A stretch of 64,000 bases of DNA from Isoetes taiwanensis (Eukaryota > Streptophyta > Lycopodiopsida > Isoetales > Isoetaceae): assembly GCA_021234155.1 (NCBI GenBank), contig JAJEKV010000034.1, forward strand, positions 1,244,001 through 1,308,000. Reading direction: 5' to 3'. Positions 47,911 to 58,745 of this stretch are shown piece after piece; positions within the stretch are counted from its first letter, which is position 1; every line of letters begins with the position of its first letter. The translations under genes were made by a program, and so were the position numbers. The notes under the pieces are model-generated. The model did not search any database, was not told the DNA's origin, and was given only the letters and a program-made list of their open reading frames with translations.

Positions 47911-48130
47911 GGGGGGACGGAAACAGGGGAGATGATTCCAGGGGGTCCCGCGACCGGCGGCAGCCGGGAGCGGGTCCTGGAATCAGCGACCCTGTTTCGT
48001 CCCCCCACAACATGGCAACTGGGGAGGACGCAAAATTTGATCCGTTTACCTGTTCTTGACCTGTTGAGCGGAATCAAGCCCGCCGCTTTCCATTCCGGAG
48101 GCTGAATGGGCTCCCCAGTTGCCATGTTGT
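47911..48130. repeat. Two abutting perfect-stem inverted repeats
   Basis: Hairpin 1: the outer arms ggggggacggaaacaggg (47,911-47,928) and ccctgtttcgtcccccc (47,990-48,006) pair. Nested inside, tgattccagg (47,933-47,942) pairs with cctggaatca (47,976-47,985) around a GC-rich loop. Hairpin 2 starts at the next base: acaacatggcaactgggga (48,007-48,025) is the exact complement of tccccagttgccatgttgt (48,112-48,130). This is unlike any tRNA or rRNA. It could be a foldback or MITE-type element or a structured transcript. Confidence 0.8.
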
Positions 48131-48402
48131 TTTAGGATAGGTCCAAAATAGAATTCGTAAAATATGAAAGACATATATTTGTGCCCCTTTTTTTTTCGAG
48201 AAATACACGTTCTACATGTGAAGAGACAAAAACCCGCGCGCACACACATTTATTTGTGTATGTTCTTTCAAGACTTGCCCTCAGCCATGTATGGTGGTCG
48301 GGGAAGGACCCCTCTGGGTGTGTTGCAAATTGTACCATAAGCTGCGGCTTCTCGTGGACATTAAAAACCATCTATCTATATATCCTCATTTACAAGGGCC
48401 CA

Positions 48403-48478
48403 AACTACAAGACTCGAGAATGCTCCTTCAACAAAAAACGCAACTACAAGACTCGAGAATGCTCCTTCAACAAAAAAA
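48403..48478. repeat. Two-copy direct repeat, about 36 bp
   Basis: Units at 48,403-48,438 and 48,442-48,478 begin 'aactacaagactcgagaatg'. They are identical to the pair at 5,302-5,377. Confidence 0.85.
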
Positions 48479-49643
48479 TGTCTTTCGCACTAGGTCTGGC
48501 GGCTTAATATTGTTTCAGCCTGTTAATTATGGGGAATCATCAATGTGTCTCCACCTACGTAAAGCATTGATACAAAAGTTATATTGTATCATTGTCCAAC
48601 ATCCCACAATTGCTTAACTTGCTACAACACCCAGTAGCCCAGTTCTTGACTACTGACCTTTATCATTATTCTACTACAAGGGTTATTTGAACTTTCTAAT
48701 TATATCAAGCCAGCAACATTATTCTACTACAACCATTATCTTATCTTCCACTTTTTATTTTTACTTTCTAACTATATCACGCCAACTAATTTCAATGTAA
48801 TACCAATCGTTAAGTTTCTTACATAGGATATCAAACAGTATACTTCCTTATCAATGCATGATGAACAAGATGATAATAGGACATATGTTTGTTTAGCTTC
48901 GTCATGAAGAGAGCAATTGTTCAAGAAGTGAGGACTTGTATTTCGTTCAAATGCTTTACTTGAATTTGGAGAGGATGACGAAAAGCTTGAATTTGGAGAG
49001 GATGACGAAAAGCACTGTCATTCACCACCATATGAGAATTTCTTGCCTTACCTTTTGCTATAACCGATGTGCTTTCTTTTAGGAAGGACTTTAACATCTC
49101 GACATTGACTGCAGCTATAAATGCTTGAGCTTGAGGGTCGTCATGGGATGGACAATTGGCAACTAGGCAAAAAGGCGGTTGCATCAATTGAACATTATTT
49201 CACGTTAGCCAAATTTTGTAGCTCGTCCTGTTCTTGGTCCAATTCTTTAAGAGTCTTCTCAGCTCCGATCTTTTGTTTCTACAACAATGTGCCCTCCATT
49301 CTTGTAGTAGAAGTTTGATTTCATCATAACCATGAGGTCAAGATCCCAATGTTTGTTGTCTTCGATATGAATCTGACTTTTAACTTGCAAAACAACCACA
49401 ATTAGTACAACAAAGCCAAAAGTTTTGCACCTGCACAAAACATACACGATTAGTAAAACAAAACACACCCATAAAATAGCAATCTTGACCCGTCTTGATA
49501 ACTACTTCTTTTTGCTAGATATGCCCAAGCTGCTACTCTTGCCCCAACCACGACTACTCTTGCCCCAACCATGAGTGCGTGTTGATCATGTGCCGCCCTT
49601 ATGATGTGTAATAATGTCATTTCAATCACGTGCCTTTGATGGA
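48479..49643. other. Non-coding stretch 3' of the kinase
   Basis: It contains a 26-base tandem pair (tgaatttggagaggatgacg..., 48,959-49,011). It lies downstream of the kinase stop and may be its 3' untranslated region or intron. Nothing else is recognised. Confidence 0.45.
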
Positions 49644-50682
49644 TTAACAAATCAATGCACATGGCTTCACAACTTGCCATGCCCCATTTAACCTTTGAAG
49701 TTTAATGCGTAAGTTGTGGCACTCTCCTTCATTTTGTTTAGAACATGTGTTGCTTCTTAGCTCTTCTGATTTATGGTCCACATGGTCTTCTCCCGCAACG
49801 GCTTCACTCTCACATGAAGCTTTGGTGACCCAAGGGTGGGATAAAATATTCTCCAAAGATATTCTGTCCTCTGGTTTAAGCTCCAACATTGCGAGAACAA
49901 GACTGTGAGCTTCCTCAGACACAATGCCAGCAGGCCATTCTAAACAAGAAGCAGCAAGATCCTCCCCATTAGAGAGCCTCTCAACAACCTCATTAGTATT
50001 TTCAAGACAAGAGAAGGCACGCAACCCAGTAAGAGCTTCATACAAGATGATACCAAGGCCCCAGATATCAACCTCCTTAGAGTAATGTCCATGAAGAACC
50101 TCAGGGGCATAATACCGACGGGTACCAACTCGTGCGGTAAAGAAAGGGGAGCAAGCATGGGAGAAACAAGATGAAAGGCCGAAATCGGAAACCCTAATAT
50201 CGTAGGGTGGCGAGTGAAGGGCGAGGAGAATATTCCCAGGTTTGAGATCCCTATGGACGATACCATGGGAGTGTAAGGTTTGGATGGCGAGGGCAAGGTT
50301 TTTGAGGAGGAGGGCAGAGTGGGTTGGAGAGAGCCTACCATGCTGCTGGATTCTGTCATACAAGCTGGAGTGGCACAGTTCGATGATCAAGTGGGTGAAG
50401 CAGCGGTCGGCGATGACGTCGTGAAGGCGGGCGATGCCGCGGCAGCCGGCGAGCTTGCTCATGATCTCTATCTCTCGCCTCAGCCTTGGGGGCGTTTGGA
50501 ACTCTCCCACTGGACCTTTGTAGATGCTTTTGCAGGCGAACTCTCGCCCCCCTTCCCCTGCTCCGACACTGGAACACTGTCGCCTGCGCTCCCTTCCCTA
50601 TCTGCTTCACCAGCTCGTAGCGCTCCAATAGCTTCGGAAACTTGTAAAAATATAACACGTTCAAATCCAGCGTTCTCGCCAT
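49644..50682 (-). CDS. Ser/Thr protein kinase (CAMK/CDPK-like catalytic domain, no EF hands)
   Basis: The start is MARTLDLNV at 50,682, and the protein would be about 344 residues. Visible elements are YELVKQIGKGAQATVF (glycine loop, about residues 22-37), the ATP lysine in EFACKSIY, LRREIEIM (helix-C Glu), HGIVHRDLKPGNILL (catalytic loop), VSDFGLSS (Mg-binding DFG), RYYAPEVLHGHYSKEVDIWG (activation-segment end) and ILSHPWV closing the domain near residue 300. All key residues are present. It resembles plant CDPK-superfamily kinases that lack the calcium-binding tail, such as PEP-carboxylase-kinase-like proteins. It is intronless. One C too many in the C6 run at 50,547-50,552 (shared by the left copy) shifts the frame between the glycine loop and the lysine; with C5 the whole domain is one frame. 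It is either a young pseudogene or a homopolymer error. Confidence 0.85.
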
Positions 50683-50726
50683 CGCACCATAAGCTTAACA
50701 CAACTCGCCTTCCAGTTCCTTGCCAC

Positions 50727-50733
50727 ATATATA
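50727..50733 (-). promoter_or_regulatory. TATA box of the kinase gene
   Basis: Minus-strand TATATAT within gctatatatgtgg lies 45-51 bases before the ATG at 50,682, a normal distance for a plant core promoter with a short leader. It is conserved in the left copy. Confidence 0.5.
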
Positions 50734-50769
50734 GCCTATTCTTCCTTGGCCTTTTTTGACGTGCCATCA

Positions 50770-52134
50770 CTCTCTACCACACAAAAAAAGGTCTTCTTGC
50801 AGCTATTTTTTTTCCCAGATTACATCCCCGATGAAAAGGTTCTTGCCCGAATTTAGCCATGACTTCCCATTTTTTCGCTTTTGGTCATAGGGGTTTTGGT
50901 CCTCAATCACCATTTCAAGGCGAGAAAAGAACATCGTAATTGGCTCGCCTTGAATGGTGATTGAATTTTTTTCATAATTGATGAATTGATGAAAAACAAT
51001 TATATTTATGTGGATCTCATGAAAAACAAAGTTATGCACATGAGCCAATCAATAATGGCTTTGAAACCTATTACACAGTCTCACATTTAATAATAATGCT
51101 CGGTCTCTCACATTTAATAATAATGCTCGGTCTGGTGTAGTGACAATTCTGAAGCTACCGCTTAAGAGATTGCTTGGTCTAAAACTTGTAAGAAGTTTAT
51201 TTTATTAAAGTTCATGTTTTGGGCTTCTGGATGGAAACATGGATAAGAAACTCTTCCGACAGAAGGTTCATCAGCCATGGTTCCTTGATGACTCAGCTTC
51301 CTACATCATATAGGGCATTTAGTTATCTAACAAAAGTTTTACCTCTTGTAGGTATTGAGTTAAATCTTGGCAATGAGGCAAACCATGTCTACCACATCCG
51401 ATGGTCAGGATCTCCTGATCACTTAGGATGATCAATCCAGGGACAAAAGACTAGGCAAAATAGAGTTCCCCAAAGCAGCTTTTGGTATCAACACAAGACC
51501 TAAGAGGAATTTTTGGAAATCCAGGAGGATTTTTTGGCTGATTGTCTTTGGAATGGGTGAAGAAAACTAGTTGTTGGAAGGAGTGCACAAATTTTTTGGA
51601 GTTGATTTTATAGGGCAAATTTGGGGCAAAATGAAGTAAAAATAAAGATCCATACTTTTGCCCTCATGTCCATTGCAATACAAACAATTTGCAGTTTTTT
51701 GTATATAATATACCACATAAATATATCCTATGCTTTTTTGACGTGGCATGGTCTGTCCCCCCACAAAAAGGGACCTAGACCTACAATGCCTCCTCATGTC
51801 TATAGCCATAAAATACCCTCCATTATGAGGTTCCTTGTGGTGCTCAGTACATTCATTCCTTGTATGTCAAGCGGTGAAGGACAAAGATCAAAGGTGGGAC
51901 TAGAAAGCAATTTGTTGTTTGTAACATGTTGTTTGATCTAACTCTGGAGTACATGCAGAGAAAGTCTTTGAGAGGATGTAATTTTTGAGATTTATTATCT
52001 TGCTACAATACTAAAGCCAAAATAAGATGATAATCTGTGCACGATCTCGACCGTTAATCTTCTTACTTCTATTTTGAATCATTGGGTTTTTTCGATTTCC
52101 CTTGTTTTTTGGGTTGCCTGAAGGGCTTAGGGAT
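50770..52134. other. Non-coding stretch between kinase promoter and PPR-like relic
   Basis: It contains a direct repeat of 'catttaataataatgctcgg' (about 51,084 and 51,111). Frames at 51,219-51,431 and 51,621-51,941 carry no recognisable domain. Differences from the left copy near 51,230-51,540 are again at CAG/CTG. Confidence 0.45.
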
Positions 52135-52655
52135 GGATGTCATGCACAAAGGATTCCATACAAGATCATGGGAGAGGTTTCATTTGAAGGTTGAGATCGG
52201 CTTTGATAAGCAAGCATTAAGATGGTTCAAACAAATGTAGTTTAAAGGGTTTCTGGGCTCTTTGAAAGCTTGTGTTGGCATGGGGATTGTCGATAAAATG
52301 AAATCATATAAAGGATCTCTTTGTTGTCAACACTTGGATTTACATGCCCACAAGTTGTGGCTCATTGAGAGAGGAGTGGTAGACATATCTTTGGCAGACT
52401 GGCAGTTCAAGATATTTTGTCCTAAACCGAAATGTTATAATATCATGCATTCTAAAAATGGGTTTAGTGGGAGAAATTTTTATGTGAACACATATTACAA
52501 AAGGGCATATCTCCCAGTGCCACCACGCTCTTGCTTAAATGCTTGTGGGAATGTAAGAGGAGATGCGCTTGTTTCAAAAGTTGGTTGACATGTATGGCTT
52601 TCATAAGTTCACAACCCACGCATGTTTTTGACAGGATGTTTAACCAGGATGTTAT
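52135..52655 (+). pseudogene. PPR-like (plant combinatorial repeat) relic
   Basis: Across frame changes the text gives GFDKQALRWFKQM (compare the common AL.lF..M of PPR motifs), a break, and then FKGFLGSLKACVGMG. Later comes ACGNVRGDALVSK (compare KCGNV.DA..VF) with LVDMYGF in the next frame, and finally VFDRMFNQDV (compare VFDrMpekDV). These pieces stand in the order expected of a PCMP-type PPR protein. Such proteins act in organelle RNA processing. No continuous frame survives; it looks like an old or retro-copied fragment. Confidence 0.5.
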
Positions 52656-53305
52656 ATTCTAGAAAGTAACAACGAATGCAATGAAGTTGGGCATTATCTT
52701 GAGCTTATATATTCAAATTTCTTATGTTTATATATAGTATGATCCCATGAAATCAAGCTATTGGGGTTGTGATATATTTACAATCACAATATTAAGCTAG
52801 CTCATGCACAAGCTTAATCTCAATGCAGTAGCCTGCAACAAAAGGCTCCCTCAAGAGATACAAGTTTCATCTTTTATTCCACTAATATGCCTTCATTTTC
52901 AATAGATCTTTCCAATTCAATCAATCTAAATTTATGGCAGGAGCATTGAGCCTGAAGGTAAAAAAGATTAAACACATCTGCTAATTACTTTGGCTCATTT
53001 TGTTTGCTTTTGTAACTTAAACTAAGCTTTTATATTTCGCTAAGACTAAAGATAAAAGATTTATTACTAAGAAGAAGCAAAGTTGAACCCACATCATCAA
53101 TCAATAAAGTAAGTTGTTGCCATTGAATTATGTGTGTCCCAATGTCTGTTCTAGTAAAAACAGTAGCATTTAAAAAAGATGTGCACAACAATGAATGGCA
53201 AGTAATGGCCAGATTTTGTTCAAAACTTATCCAATACACGACAACAAGTTCTTGCTACCAATTTGCAATTTTCCACATAACAGAAGTCTTGTCTAGATCC
53301 GAGTA

Positions 53306-53317
53306 GCTCTGATACCA
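53306..53317 (-). mobile_element. LTR-element primer-binding site (Met-tRNA type)
   Basis: Minus-strand TGGTATCAGAGC is an exact match to the usual plant primer-binding site complementary to initiator Met-tRNA. It follows 'atatca' plus 'ag', as expected at the end of a 5' LTR. It lies downstream of, not upstream of, the copia coding pieces at 53.8-55.9 kb, so it may belong to a second, nested element whose gag is not recognisable. The left copy has lost the CTG (ctcgatacca). Confidence 0.55.
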
Positions 53318-53399
53318 CTTGATATAACTTTCGGTTATAGACTGCAAAACCATTGCACAATTATTGGCAACAAGCATCCGTAACAAGCATGAGATGAGT

Positions 53400-55965
53400 G
53401 AGCATGAAATAGTAAAAGTGAAACTTTTAGACTTTCAATCTTTGAGTGTTTAGTCATCATTGCCTCTTCAAAGGATTCTAACATCGGTTTCAAGCTTAAC
53501 TATAATAGTGAATACATCAATGTCTTCTCCTATTCTTTTGTTTTTTCCAGTATCTTGCCTACCACATCTCCGTGTAACAAAGTTTAGTTCATCCTACAAC
53601 CTTTTTGCTTCTGATCTCTTTATTCTTGGAAGTTCTACATTTGTGTTGTCTATTATATCCTTGACCATTTCCTATATGTCGTAGCTCTAATAGTATCATC
53701 AGCTCCCATAGTATGACTATTTCCAGATAATTCTTCTTGTTCTTCATTATCTTGGATGCTATCATCATCAAGGTTTGGTCCATTTACCTTGTCCTCTATT
53801 TTTTTGTTGCTAAGACTGATTCTGATATGATACTACTGTCCATGTTCTTGTAAGTAATTGTCTCATCAAAAAGTACATCTTTACTAGTTACTACTTTCCT
53901 AGGCAACGGATCATAAAGAAAAAACCTTTGGCTACTCGTCGTAACCCATAAGGTAGTATGTATAAGATCTAACATCATTTTTTTTCTATTTTCTTCTTGA
54001 ATATGAACATAAGCAGTACAACCAAAAACTTTAAGGATTCATAAGAAGGTTTTATGCCATACGGTAATTCAACTGGAATTTTACCATTAAGGCTCCTCGC
54101 TGGCATCTTATTTGGAATGTGCACAGTTGTCTTAGCAGCCTCCTTTTAGAGAAGACTGGGTAGCCCTAAATGCTTCAACATGGCACGAACTGAATTTATA
54201 TAGAGTTCCAAAAACCTCTTTTGCCCTTTCGGCCTTTTTAGGAAAGGGTAATCTGCTCTGCTTTCCTTTTAAGCAGCCAACACATTAGGATGAGTTGTCT
54301 TGCCATCAGAAGATAATATCAAGCCTTCTTTTATCATGAAACTTAAATTATTAACATGTGTATGCCCAAACCTCTCATAACATATTTTGAAAGTAGGCAA
54401 AGTGAAGGCATTAATCATGGTTGAAACATCATTATGGAATCCAAGTAACTTGCCAATAAGGCAGGATTCCATTAATACAATTCTGGGAATTTTGAGCTAA
54501 GATAACTTGCTCAAGCTCAAGTTTTTTCACCTACTTCTTAAGCTCAGAGTATACCATTTTCTGGAGCTTGTTTGCCGATAATTCCTATAGCTGGATCCCT
54601 ACATGACCTATTTCGTTCTCAAACGAGAAAACGAAAATTTTCTAATTAATGAGTTCTTGCTGTCATTTAGCATTAAACTTCACTTGATTATTCAAGAGAA
54701 CATTATAAAAATGTTTCTCATAGCACCTTGTACCCATGGTTTACTAGTTGCCTAACAGAGATAAAGTTCTTAACTATGCTATAAACACAAAGAATGATTT
54801 CAAGTGTTACTGTATTTCCTTTTAAGTCTAAGAATTCCAGCCAACCTACTCGATCAACCTCTATCAAGTTTCCACCTCATAATTGCACAAAGCTAGAGCT
54901 TTTAAGTTGACTTTCCCTTAAACCTAGAGTTTTCTTTAATTCCACTTCTCTCAACTCCACTATCTAATATGAATAAATCATCATAATTGTTAGTGTTGTT
55001 TTCTGAAATAAATAGAGCACTAGAGATTCTTACCTCTACCACTTTATCGGTGACTTCTTCACCTTCATTTCTTTCACATTGATGTTTACAGCGGCAGCCT
55101 TTTCCCTTCCTCTTCTCCAGGCACCTTTTCTTCCTCTTGCGTCCCTTCTATGCCATAGAAGTTTCCCTACCTCTGCTGGAGTTGTTCTTTCATTTGAAGA
55201 GTCTTTCAGGCTAGAACGATTTATAGCAATATGGCCAAAGCCTTCACATTTGTATCATTTATTCCCTTTCTTCAACTTAGGCAAATGTTCTTTAAATGAC
55301 CACAGGCATTGCACAAGTAACATGGACCAATCTTACCTAGTGCATTTCGTCCTTTGCTACTTGAAGTGTGCAAAATTTTTGCGTGCTCTTCATCTACTAC
55401 GTTTTATTCTAGCTCAGTTATGATCATAGTTTTGCTTCTTCCCTGCTCTTTGCCACATTCCTAAACAAGGTCACTAGCTGCTTGCATCTTGGAAAGGACT
55501 TTGCTATAGATAGGATCTGATACTCCTTTGCAAGTGGCACATCAGTAGCTTCTATGTATGCATTGAGATTGTCGAACTTCCCAAAGAAGTCTTTGACATC
55601 TTTTTCTTGATATTTCAAGTCTCTCAGCTCCTTGTTCAAGACATCCAACTAAGAAAAAGTTTTCTATTGATAGGTCTTTAGCATATAGGTCCACATTTTC
55701 TTTTGAAGTCATTACCCTTAGTTTGAGTAGAAGGCTACTATTTATTTTACTTGCGATTATTGCTCTTACTTCCAAGATTTTAACTTCCAACTTTTTCTTA
55801 AAGATTGAACTTGTAACCTCTACCTGAGAAAGGAACACAAATGCGACATTTAGGTAAGAATGTTCTTATACTTTTATCAATTATGTTATTATCGCGGCCA
55901 AAGCCGCGACGAGCATTTCTCTGGTTCCAATCCTTCAGGATTGGACCCACTATCTATGTCCAACA
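53400..55965 (-). mobile_element. Degraded Ty1/copia element, integrase core deleted
   Basis: Read on the minus strand from an LTR-like start (TGTTGGACATAGATAGTGGG, from 55,965). A gag piece is at about 55,650-55,424 (DVKDFFGKFDNLNAYIEATD). A CX2CX4HX4C zinc knuckle (CYLCNACGHLKNIC, about 55,330) follows, then a second degenerate one. The pre-integrase piece is at 54,400-54,300 (CYERFGHTHVNNLSFMIKEG). The integrase C-terminal end is at about 54,190-53,870 (AKTTVHIPNKMPARSLNGK; then FFLYDPLPRKVVTSKDVLFD). The catalytic centre of the integrase is missing between the last two, and RT/RNase H is not found. The element lies inside or beside the IEWPR/STFY coding relic to its right. Confidence 0.8.
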
Positions 55966-55989
55966 TTTGATAATATCATGGACTCAAAC

Positions 55990-57450
55990 TGCCATTCCTA
56001 ATATTTTCCAATTGTAAAATGTTGACTGACTGATACCTAAAGACATGCGCTACCCAGCCAGACAGAATTCCATCCCCTTGAGCACTATCATGTCCTCTCC
56101 TTCCCCTGTGTAAGTCACACTCTGCACGTCAAAAAAATACGTAACCCTTGTATTGTATGGTTGAGATAAAAATTCTTTTCTTAATTCACGTACTTGATGC
56201 TTGGTAAGTTTCTTGTTGCAAGTATTTTTGCAGCAGCTTGACTTCATAAACTTATTGATGGAACTTGTGGAGCATAGCCTTTCCTCTTTGCTCTTTCCCT
56301 TGGGCTCTCTTGGAATTCTATTTGTGTAAATATACTTCCTTTTTCGTTTGAATTGAGCCTAAATGTTGCCCTCAAATGATTCTAGCTCTATATCCTCATT
56401 TTCTTTAGCTTCTCGAGCTTGCAGATGTTGTGAGACAGTCCTTCCATCCTGCAGCATCACATCGCTATTTTCCCATTGTACAAGTGCATTTTCTGCTGGC
56501 CTTTCTGCACAAGCATGACATTTGAGATCCTCTGTAATTAGTGCAGGAAGGACCTTTCCCACACAGAGGCCCACCTTTGAGTCTCCTAAAAATTCATCGT
56601 CAACAGCATCCTGGGGATCACTAAAGACAATTATGGCCTCTGCATATTTACTTCTATCACATGCATGAAGAATGTGGCAATGCTTATCCAAGAGATCAGT
56701 TCTTGAGAAACTAGGTATCTGATGCTATCCTGCGAGGAAAACGAGTACCTAGATCCACTATAGGATCAATTTCTTCATCTGCATCTGACACTGCCTCTAC
56801 AGATTCTATATTTGAGGTCAGTGATGGAGTAGCTAAATCAATGGCATGATATCTTATATCCTGCCGAGGCCATTCGATAAACGTGCCCACAGCCTCTTCA
56901 ATGTTGTCAGCATCATCACATGGAATCGGAAGGATGTGGGTAGGCACTACAGCCTCGGTAACTTGCATTGCTACGTTGAGTGCGTCAACATTCTTCCCAT
57001 GGATGTAAGTTCTATTCACCCAGACACCCTTACCAACCACAATATTATTAATGACTAGGTTCACCATATTCTCTGCGATGCTTACTGTTTGAAGGAGCGG
57101 AGCAGTCGACACTGAGTCTGATGATATTGTAGAGGGACTACTAGGCAAGTGGGGGTTTCAGCATGAGACATTCCCGATGACACAGGTGAGGCAGTTTCAC
57201 AGATTTTTACTTGATTTCGAGGCCATTCGATAAATGTCCCCACGGCTTCAGCAATCTTATCTGTGCCCGCACACGGAATGGGAAGCAATTGGGAGGGCAC
57301 TATGGCTTTAGTGACCTCCACGACCACATTGCACCATGCAATGTTCCTACCATGCAGATGGCCTCTATGCAATTCATGTCCCCTGGCAACTACCACATCC
57401 CCATGGAGAAGGTTACGCAGGGGCCTTTTTCTATAAGATTCAATACACAC
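55990..57450 (-). pseudogene. 'IEWPR'-repeat protein with Cys/STFY domain, likely transposon-encoded
   Basis: On the minus strand, from 57,450: unit 1 has LLHGDVVVARG, then NVVVEVTKAIV, then LLPIP and AVGTFIEWPR. Unit 2 has NLVINNIVVGKG, YIHGKNVDALNVAMQVTEAV, then HILPIP and AVGTFIEWPR. A weaker unit 3 has VGLCVGKVLPAL and ALVQWENSDVML. The layout (V.V..V...LP.P......A.g.fi.WP...v) recalls a plant domain found in CACTA-type transposon proteins (DUF8039-like, from memory). Downstream (56,247-56,000) CCKNTCNKKLTKHQVRELRK, then MIVLKGMEFCLAGYR, then LGISQSTFYNWK resemble the Cys-rich N-terminus of the same uncharacterised family whose C-terminal half lies at 20.7-23.0 kb. Reading stops where the copia LTR begins. 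Two or more frame changes are needed. Confidence 0.6.
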
Positions 57451-57540
57451 ACATACTTGTTAAGGACATGCAACCCTCGATGACATACACTTAGTAAAAA
57501 TAGCGCGACAATTTGAAAGAAATTAGACGACATAGGACAA

Positions 57541-57724
57541 ATGGCGCAGCTGCTCCATTTACGAAATGGCACTGTCGCGCCATTTACCTTTAAATGGCGC
57601 AGCTGCGCCATTTACCTGTAAATGGGGCAGCTGCGCCATTTTCCTTTAAATGGAGCAGCTGCGCCATCTGAAGGAAAATGGCGCAGCTGCACCTTTTACA
57701 TGTAAATGGAGCAGCTGCGCCACT
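57541..57724. repeat. Seven-unit palindrome array, 28-bp period
   Basis: Units start at 57,541, 57,564, 57,592, 57,620, 57,648, 57,676 and 57,704; the last six are spaced exactly 28 bases. Each is a dyad built on ATGGCGCAGCTGCGCCAT flanked by A/T. The 57,591-57,614 unit is a perfect 24-bp palindrome; others have one or two mismatches (ggagcagctgcgcc). Spacers of 6 bases vary (acctgt, tccttt, gaagga, acatgt, aaaggt). The array sits just before the first readable residues of the minus-strand IEWPR relic, where subterminal protein-binding repeats of a transposon would lie. Confidence 0.9.
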
Positions 57725-58102
57725 TAAAGGTAAATGGCCCATCTACACGTACATGGCATCTTTAATGTAAATGCTATATCTAATAACTAGAGTTATGGAT
57801 TCTTATTACTACAAGATTCAGCAATCAAAGAAAATGTACACTTCAAGACATCAATTGTTGAGAACTTATCTACTGAGGCAAGATAGAGAAGATCTACCCT
57901 TCAAAAACTTAATCTGTTTAGAATTATGGTCAACTCGCAACAGACTGAAAAGAATTCTCATTAAATACACAACATTAACCCATACAATCTACCATCTCCA
58001 GTTCTATCCTACATTTAACATATTAAAATTTAACATACTAGAACTGAATAGCCTCTAACCTGGAGGTCATTGAGGATTCCGGATCTGCCATCAGAGAATG
58101 CG
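57725..58102. other. End of the duplication and start of unique sequence
   Basis: Homology to the left copy stops at about 57,981. No gene is recognised. Confidence 0.5.
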
Positions 58103-58207
58103 CCTGAAGAATGAAGACGTGCACCTGAAGAATGAAGACGTGCGCCTGAAGAATGAAGCCGCGCGCCTGAAGAATGAAGCCACGCGCTTGAAGAATGAAG
58201 ACAAGGG
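58103..58207. repeat. Five-unit 21-bp tandem repeat
   Basis: Units start at 58,103, 58,124, 58,145, 58,166 and 58,187 with c(c/t)tgaagaatgaag followed by a 7-8 base variable end. Because 21 is a multiple of three the minus strand stays open as LHSSGAR repeats, but nothing else supports a protein. Confidence 0.9.
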
Positions 58208-58459
58208 CTAAGCGGCCTGCAAAAGAAAGACAAGCGGCCAAGCAAGTGACTGCTACTATCGTCTAAGAAACCAACGTCTAAGACGGAATAGACGTCGGAG
58301 AAGCGCCCTGCTTTGTCCACTAAGTGATCTCAGGCGCAAGTACCTACGAATATTGAAGCGAGGACAAGGAGCATAAAATCGCAACCTACGGAGTCGATGA
58401 TAGCGCCTTCTAATGACCATGTCTGCCTCCTGACAGCAGACAATAAAAGGCCCCCATTA

Positions 58460-58745
58460 TGAAGTGGACGGGCGGGCAAATTCAAAGTTCAAAATACGGG
58501 CGGGCAAATTCAAATTTTAAATTCAAACTTCAAATCTGGTGCGGGCGAAAAAAAAGATCTGCCAAGGCCGGGGCAGGCGGGGAAAATTCAAATTTTTAAA
58601 ATTTGGAGAGATTGGACGAAAGGGAGAGACGGACGGCGAGGCGGATGAGGCGGGAAAATTCAAATTTTTTAAAACTTGGAGAGACGGACGGGTGGGCAAA
58701 TTTTAAAAATTTTGAACGCGGACGGGCAGGTAAATTTTTTTTTCT
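58460..58745. repeat. Degenerate repeats of 'gacgggcgggcaaattcaaa'
   Basis: A GC-rich block (acgggcggg) followed by an A/T block (caaattcaaattt) recurs at about 58,465, 58,495, 58,570, 58,640 and 58,685. It looks like a diverged tandem array. Poly-pyrimidine sequence follows to about 58,900. Confidence 0.6.

Larger units (their letters stand above)
43094..57981. repeat. Right copy of the large direct duplication (partner 1-14,882)
   Basis: This is the cleaner copy. Its LINE endonuclease and RT reading frames, the eight-cysteine gene and most kinase motifs are open here but broken in the left copy. The right boundary is at about 57,981. The left boundary is only a lower limit, because the partner runs off the window. 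The unit is therefore at least 14.9 kb, and about 28 kb of unrelated sequence lies between the copies. Confidence 0.95.

Noticed and set aside
57541-57724. CRISPR array
   Set aside because: Spacers are only 6 bases, the repeats are palindromes and the surroundings are plant-like. It is a tandem dyad array.
58038-58320. LHSSGAR-repeat protein on the minus strand
   Set aside because: The frame is open only because the repeat unit is 21 bp. There is no start context, domain or conservation signal.
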